Shown here piece by piece: positions 24,095 through 27,790 of a stretch of 27,790 bases of DNA (the stretch's first letter is position 1; every line of letters starts with the position of its first letter). The position numbers and the translations under genes were made by a program. The notes beneath the pieces are model-generated. The model worked only from the letters and a program-made list of their open reading frames with translations. It did no database searches and was not told the DNA's origin. Source of the DNA: an uncultured Muribaculaceae bacterium (GTDB taxonomy: Bacteria > Bacteroidota > Bacteroidia > Bacteroidales > Muribaculaceae); the NCBI GenBank assembly GCA_910588035.1, contig CAJUPY010000026.1, positions 1-27,790 on the forward strand, written 5' to 3'.

Positions 24095-24526
24095 ATGACA
24101 ATACAAGATACTGAAAATGAAATAATAGACGAATTTGCCGACATCGAAGACTGGATGGACCGGTATGCCATGATCATTGACATGGGACACTCCCTGCCAC
24201 CGATCGATGAAAAATACCGCACACCCTCACACCTCATTGAAGGCTGCCAGAGCCGTGTGTGGCTGAATGCCGACCTCAAAGACGGGAAAGTCATCTTCAC
24301 GGCCGACTCCGACGCTTTGATCGTCAAAGGCATAATCTCGATGTTGATAAAGGTTCTGTCGGAACACACCCCCAGGGAGATTGTCGACGCCGACCTGAAA
24401 TTCATTGACGAGATAGGCCTTTCAGAACATCTGTCACCTACCCGATCAAACGGCCTTCTGGCCATGGTCAAGCAGATGAGACTCTATGCCCTCGCTTTCC
24501 TGGCAAAGGAAAATGCCGACAAATGA
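24095..24526 (+). CDS. sufE: SufE family sulfur-acceptor protein
   Basis: A 143-aa SufE protein of usual length. The active-site cysteine C51 in IEGCQSRVW is at the same residue number as in E. coli SufE. It accepts persulfide sulfur from the cysteine desulfurase SufS and passes it to the SufBCD scaffold for Fe-S assembly in the cytoplasm. There is no sufBCDS cluster in the window. It is flanked by the M28 lipoprotein (15 nt upstream) and a peptide transporter (33 nt downstream), so the arrangement differs from the classical suf operon. Confidence 0.94.
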   Translation: MTIQDTENEIIDEFADIEDWMDRYAMIIDMGHSLPPIDEKYRTPSHLIEGCQSRVWLNADLKDGKVIFTADSDALIVKGIISMLIKVLSEHTPREIVDADLKFIDEIGLSEHLSPTRSNGLLAMVKQMRLYALAFLAKENADK

Positions 24527-24559
24527 CAACACTAACACCTTAAACAAACCAATATCATT

Positions 24560-26089
24560 ATGTTCAAAGACCAACCCAAGGGACTGATTCCCGCAGCCCT
24601 CAGCAACATGGGCGAACGATTCGGCTACTACATCATGAACGCCGTGCTCGTTCTCTTTCTCTGTTCCAAATTCGGCCTATCGGAAGAAACGAGTGCCCTC
24701 GTCTATTCATTTTTCTATGCCGGCATCTATTTGTTAAGCCTCGTCGGCGGTGTGATCGCCGACCGCACCCAGAACTACAAAGGGACGATCATCAGCGGTC
24801 TTGTGATCATGACCGCAGGTTATCTCATACTCTCCATTCCGATTCTCTCCACAAGCGACAACATTTCATGGCTTCTGCCAATGACATGCTTCGCACTGTT
24901 TCTCATCGCCTTCGGCAACGGCCTTTTCAAAGGAAACCTCCAGGCGATTGTCGGCCAGCTCTATGACAATCCGCGATATGCCGACAAACGTGACTCCGGA
25001 TTCCAGATTTTCTATGTGTTCATCAACATCGGCGGCGTTTTCGCTCCGCTGATCGCCCCTATGTTGCGCAGCTGGTGGCTCGGTGTCCACAACCTGACCT
25101 ACAATGCCAAACTGCCTGCCCTGTGTCATGAATACCTGAGTGTGACCGACAACATGTCAATGGAGAACGCAAACAACCTCTATGAACTGATAACAGCCAC
25201 CGGTGGTGATGCCGCGGGTGATATCGCCGCTTTCTGCACACAATATCTCGATGTATTCAACACCGGCATCCACTACTCGTTCATCGCCTCGGTAGCCGCC
25301 ATGGTGATCTCGCTTGTGATTTTCCTTGCCAGCAAAAAAGGCCTGCCGACACCGGTCAAAAAAGCCGCTGCCGACAAAACGACCATCTCTGCCGAAGAGC
25401 GTCAGGCAATGGCAAAGGAAATTCGTCAGCGCATGCTTGCCCTCTTCGCCGTGCTCGGTGTCGTGATCTTCTTCTGGTTCTCATTCCACCAGAACGGAAC
25501 CTCCCTGTCGCTTTTCGCACGCGACTTCGTCAAGACCGACTCTATCGCCCCCGAAGTCTGGCAGCTGATCAACCCATTCTTCGTCATAGTCCTGACACCG
25601 GTCGTAATGTGGTTCTTCAGCTCTCTGAAAAGCCGCGGAATCGAGATTTCGACTCCCAAGAAAATCGGCATCGGAATGGGTCTCGCCGGACTCGCGTTCC
25701 TCTTCCTTTCAATCTTCTCAGGCGCGATGGACTATCCGTCGGCAGAAACCTTCCGCGCTCTGCCCGTTGCAGAGTCTCAAAGCCTGCTGTCCGGACCATG
25801 GGTGTTGATTCTCCTGTACTTCTTCCTGACAGTGGCCGAGCTTTTCATCTCCCCCCTCGGTCTGTCATTTGTCTCAAAAGTGGCACCGAGCCACATGCAG
25901 GGTCTCTGCCAGGGTCTCTGGCTCGGAGCGACAGCCCTTGGCAACCTGCTTCTATGGATCGGACCGCTTATGTACAACAACTGGCCCCTGTGGCAGTGTT
26001 GGGGTGTGTTCCTCATCGTCTGCCTCATCTCAATGGGCGTGATGTTCGCTATGGTGAACTGGCTTGAGCGCGTGACAAGCGACAAATAA
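24560..26089 (+). CDS. POT/PTR-family peptide:proton symporter (MFS)
   Basis: A 509-aa inner-membrane protein with about 12-14 hydrophobic segments of the POT/PTR family, importing di- or tripeptides with protons. The N-terminal motif at 16-24 is NMGERFGYY; E19 and R20 are present, but the first Glu of the usual ExxERFxYY motif is replaced by Asn16. Other family-like blocks include GGVIADR and FINIGGVFAPL. A long soluble insertion (about 175-235) separates transmembrane segments 6 and 7. A Bacteroidota subgroup with this N-terminus is common. It lies 33 nt after sufE, likely in the same transcript, and is followed by a hairpin (26112-26139). Confidence 0.9.
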   Translation: MFKDQPKGLIPAALSNMGERFGYYIMNAVLVLFLCSKFGLSEETSALVYSFFYAGIYLLSLVGGVIADRTQNYKGTIISGLVIMTAGYLILSIPILSTSDNISWLLPMTCFALFLIAFGNGLFKGNLQAIVGQLYDNPRYADKRDSGFQIFYVFINIGGVFAPLIAPMLRSWWLGVHNLTYNAKLPALCHEYLSVTDNMSMENANNLYELITATGGDAAGDIAAFCTQYLDVFNTGIHYSFIASVAAMVISLVIFLASKKGLPTPVKKAAADKTTISAEERQAMAKEIRQRMLALFAVLGVVIFFWFSFHQNGTSLSLFARDFVKTDSIAPEVWQLINPFFVIVLTPVVMWFFSSLKSRGIEISTPKKIGIGMGLAGLAFLFLSIFSGAMDYPSAETFRALPVAESQSLLSGPWVLILLYFFLTVAELFISPLGLSFVSKVAPSHMQGLCQGLWLGATALGNLLLWIGPLMYNNWPLWQCWGVFLIVCLISMGVMFAMVNWLERVTSDK

Positions 26090-26111
26090 TCTTAGAAAAC
26101 CAATCTTACGG

Positions 26112-26139
26112 GTGCCGCAGTTTTTATGGCCTGCGGCAC
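26112..26139 (+). terminator. hairpin terminator after peptide transporter
   Basis: A 9-bp stem GTGCCGCAG / CTGCGGCAC with a 10-nt loop starts 22 nt after the transporter stop and is followed by TTCACTTTATT, a moderate T-rich tail. It lies 24 nt before the gltA start, so it could also act as an attenuator. Confidence 0.7.
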
Positions 26140-26163
26140 TTCACTTTATTAAAACCTACAAAC

Positions 26164-27501
26164 ATGAGTGACGGAAATTATTCAATGCTTGAGGCTATCA
26201 ACGAGGCCAAACGATGCCTCCACTGCAAAGTGCCCCAATGCAAGAAAGGCTGCCCGATCAGCAACGACATACCCGACTGGATTCACGAGTTGTCAATGGG
26301 TAACCTCGGTAATGCAATGGCTATCATAAATGCCAAAAGCAACCTTCCCGCTGTGTGCGGACGCGTGTGCGCCCACGAACGCCAATGTGAAGGAAACTGC
26401 ATTCTGAACAAAAAAGGAGCCCACATAAACATCGGCAAACTCGAACGCTTCATCGCTGATTTCGACGGTTCGATGGGGCTTATTCACGACAAAATTGTCG
26501 AAAAAAACCGCGGACGCGTAGCCGTTATCGGAAGTGGACCGGCCGGACTGACTATCGCCGGCGAACTATCGCGCAAAGGGTTTGCCGTCGAAATATTTGA
26601 AATGGAACCCGAACCCGGCGGCGTGCTCCGATATGGAATTCCCGAATACAGGCTCCCGAAAGAAGTAGTCAACAAAGAAATAAAGAAAATCGAGCAGCTC
26701 GGCGTCGTGTTCCACTGCAACACAACCGCCGGCACCGGACTGACAATCGACGAACTTTTTGACCGTGGGTTCGACGCTATCTTCATGGGAACCGGAACCG
26801 GGAAACCCAAACGTCTCGACATTCCCGGCGCGAGACTCGACGGAGTAAGGCAGGCAATCTACTTTCTGCGCCGTGTAAGCCTCTACAACGCCGGCTACAT
26901 CAGCCGCAACGAAGTTCCTGTCAAAGAGGGTGACAAGGTCTATGTCGTAGGGTGTGGAAACACCGCCATGGACGCCGCGCGGACAGCGATCAGACTCGGT
27001 GCCGCCGAAGTCACTGTCGTATACCACCGTACGATAAACGAAATGAGCGCACTCAGGGCAGAATATGACGACGCAGTCTCAGAAGGCGTTAAATTCCGCT
27101 GGAAATCAAGCATAACCGGCATTCGCGACACCGACGGCACACTCAACGAGATTGTCGTCGAAAGCGAGGGCGAACGCGAGATTCTGCCGGCCGACAAAGT
27201 GATTCTTGCCGTGGGCAGCTCGCCCGCAAGCCGCATTGTCTCCACAACCACCGGAATTGAAGTCGACGAGAAAGGATATGTCAAGACACGTGAATTCCCA
27301 TACGGCATGACAACCCGCAAGGGTGTGTTTGCCGGAGGCGATGTCACAAACCGCCCGGCAACAGTGGTCCATGCGATGCACGACGCACAGCAGGTAGCTG
27401 AGGGCATCATTCAATATGTCGACGCCATGAAGCTCATGGAAGCCATTGACGCCCCCCGTGACCCCGATGCCGCCACCACCGGCGACGAGACAAAAAAATA
27501 A
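26164..27501 (+). CDS. gltA: GltA/NfnL-type NADPH-dependent FAD/Fe-S oxidoreductase
   Basis: A 445-aa flavoprotein of the glutamate synthase small-subunit family. Two Cys-rich clusters bind [4Fe-4S] centres: C18-x2-C21-x4-C26-x3-C30 and C65-x3-C69-x5-C75-x3-C79. The FAD-binding GSGPAGL is at 123-129 and the NADPH-binding GCGNTAMD near 263. Members are annotated as homotetrameric NADPH-glutamate synthase (GltA) or as the large subunit of NADH-dependent ferredoxin:NADP+ oxidoreductase (NfnL/SudA). The NfnS/SudB-like partner that usually precedes it in Bacteroidota is not next to it here, so its true partner and reaction are uncertain. No good promoter was seen in its 74-nt upstream gap. Confidence 0.9.
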   Translation: MSDGNYSMLEAINEAKRCLHCKVPQCKKGCPISNDIPDWIHELSMGNLGNAMAIINAKSNLPAVCGRVCAHERQCEGNCILNKKGAHINIGKLERFIADFDGSMGLIHDKIVEKNRGRVAVIGSGPAGLTIAGELSRKGFAVEIFEMEPEPGGVLRYGIPEYRLPKEVVNKEIKKIEQLGVVFHCNTTAGTGLTIDELFDRGFDAIFMGTGTGKPKRLDIPGARLDGVRQAIYFLRRVSLYNAGYISRNEVPVKEGDKVYVVGCGNTAMDAARTAIRLGAAEVTVVYHRTINEMSALRAEYDDAVSEGVKFRWKSSITGIRDTDGTLNEIVVESEGEREILPADKVILAVGSSPASRIVSTTTGIEVDEKGYVKTREFPYGMTTRKGVFAGGDVTNRPATVVHAMHDAQQVAEGIIQYVDAMKLMEAIDAPRDPDAATTGDETKK

Positions 27502-27511
27502 CACAATTATA

Positions 27512-27543
27512 TTTGCGTAATCGATTGAAGTTTCGTAACTTTG
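27512..27543 (+). promoter_or_regulatory. promoter of rpsA
   Basis: Perfect -33 TTTG (27512-27515) and -7 TAACTTTG (27536-27543) with 20 nt between. The predicted start near 27550 gives a leader of about 57 nt. A second TAnnTTTG word, TATATTTG (27508-27515), overlaps the -33 element and might act as a nested -7 box, but I see no -33 for it. Confidence 0.8.
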
Positions 27544-27552
27544 TCGCGCTTT

Positions 27553-27570
27553 TGACGGATCTGACCGTCA
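27553..27570 (+). promoter_or_regulatory. hairpin in the rpsA leader
   Basis: A short stem TGACGG / CCGTCA (27553-27558 and 27565-27570) with loop ATCTGA lies a few nt after the predicted start site and 36 nt before the rpsA ATG. It is followed by AT-rich single-stranded sequence. It could serve in ribosomal-protein autoregulation or transcript stability; there is no direct evidence. Confidence 0.4.
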
Positions 27571-27606
27571 GGCAGATTAATCAACATTATTTATTAACCT
27601 ATTTAA

Positions 27607-27790
27607 ATGACTGAAGAAGTAAAAAACAGCCCGATCGAAGATTTCGACTGGGAGGCCTATGAAAAAGGCGAGACCCGCGGCGAGAAATCACGCGAGGAAC
27701 TTACAAAGACCTATGACGAATCGCTCAACACCGTCAAGGACAAAGAAGTAATCGAAGGTACCATCATCGCCCTCAACAAACGTGAGGCTG
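27607..27790 (+). CDS. rpsA: 30S ribosomal protein S1 (N-terminal part, cut by window edge)
   Basis: The first 61 codons start at the ATG at 27607 and read MTEEVKNSPIEDFDWEAYEKG, then GTIIALNKREA at the edge. The acidic N-terminal tail with DFDWEAYEKG followed by the first S1/OB-fold strand (VIEGTI) is characteristic of Bacteroidota S1. The protein binds mRNA on the 30S subunit and helps initiation on leaders without Shine-Dalgarno sequences, which fits the leaders in this window. The remaining S1 repeats lie beyond the window. Confidence 0.95.
   Translation, partial: MTEEVKNSPIEDFDWEAYEKGETRGEKSREELTKTYDESLNTVKDKEVIEGTIIALNKREA

Noticed and set aside
1..27790. Search for insertion sequences, phage genes, CRISPR arrays and toxin-antitoxin pairs
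   Set aside because: No transposase, integrase, direct-repeat array or small paired genes were seen; nearly all sequence is explained by ordinary genes.

Overview
The window looks like a chromosomal segment of a Bacteroidota bacterium of the order Bacteroidales. Resemblance of the proteins and a base composition near 50% GC suggest Muribaculaceae (S24-7), but that family-level call is inference. The evidence for Bacteroidota is a SusC/SusD pair with companion lipoproteins, several promoters of the form TTTG-N19-21-TAnnTTTG, and start codons preceded by A/C-rich leaders instead of Shine-Dalgarno sequences.

Layout, left to right. A tRNA-Asp (minus) is cut by the left edge. A minus-strand block follows, transcribed from an identifiable promoter at about 5.35 kb: ychF, an LTA-synthase/sulfatase-fold membrane enzyme, a PAP2 phosphatase and a DUF389 membrane protein. 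Next is a five-gene minus-strand nutrient-uptake operon (about 5.4-13.9 kb): SusC-like transporter, SusD-like lipoprotein, HExxH zinc metallohydrolase lipoprotein, DUF4302 lipoprotein and a lipoprotein with two BACON-like domains. It has a near-consensus promoter upstream of the SusC gene and a strong hairpin after the last gene. It contains no glycoside hydrolase and no sigma/anti-sigma or hybrid two-component regulator, so a peptide or protein-derived substrate is plausible. A minus-strand pair then follows with a 4-nt ATGA overlap: an L-cysteine desulfidase-like enzyme and a glycosyltransferase. After it come a perfect palindromic terminator and a tRNA with CAT anticodon.

From about 16.9 kb most genes are on the plus strand: a BadF-type sugar kinase (its 3' end overlaps a convergent DsbD-alpha-like periplasmic protein), ksgA, mgtE, an unrecognised 170-aa helical protein, a GH97 glycosidase, an M28 / glutaminyl-cyclase-like lipoprotein, sufE, a POT-family peptide transporter, a GltA/NfnL-type flavoprotein, and the first 61 codons of rpsA at the right edge.

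Functionally the window is mostly housekeeping (ribosome biogenesis, Mg2+ transport, Fe-S assembly, translation, glutamate/NADPH metabolism) plus scavenging of peptides, amino acids and glycans. I see no phage, insertion sequence, CRISPR array or recognisable defence locus. The most noteworthy system is the five-gene SusCD-metallohydrolase-DUF4302-BACON operon.
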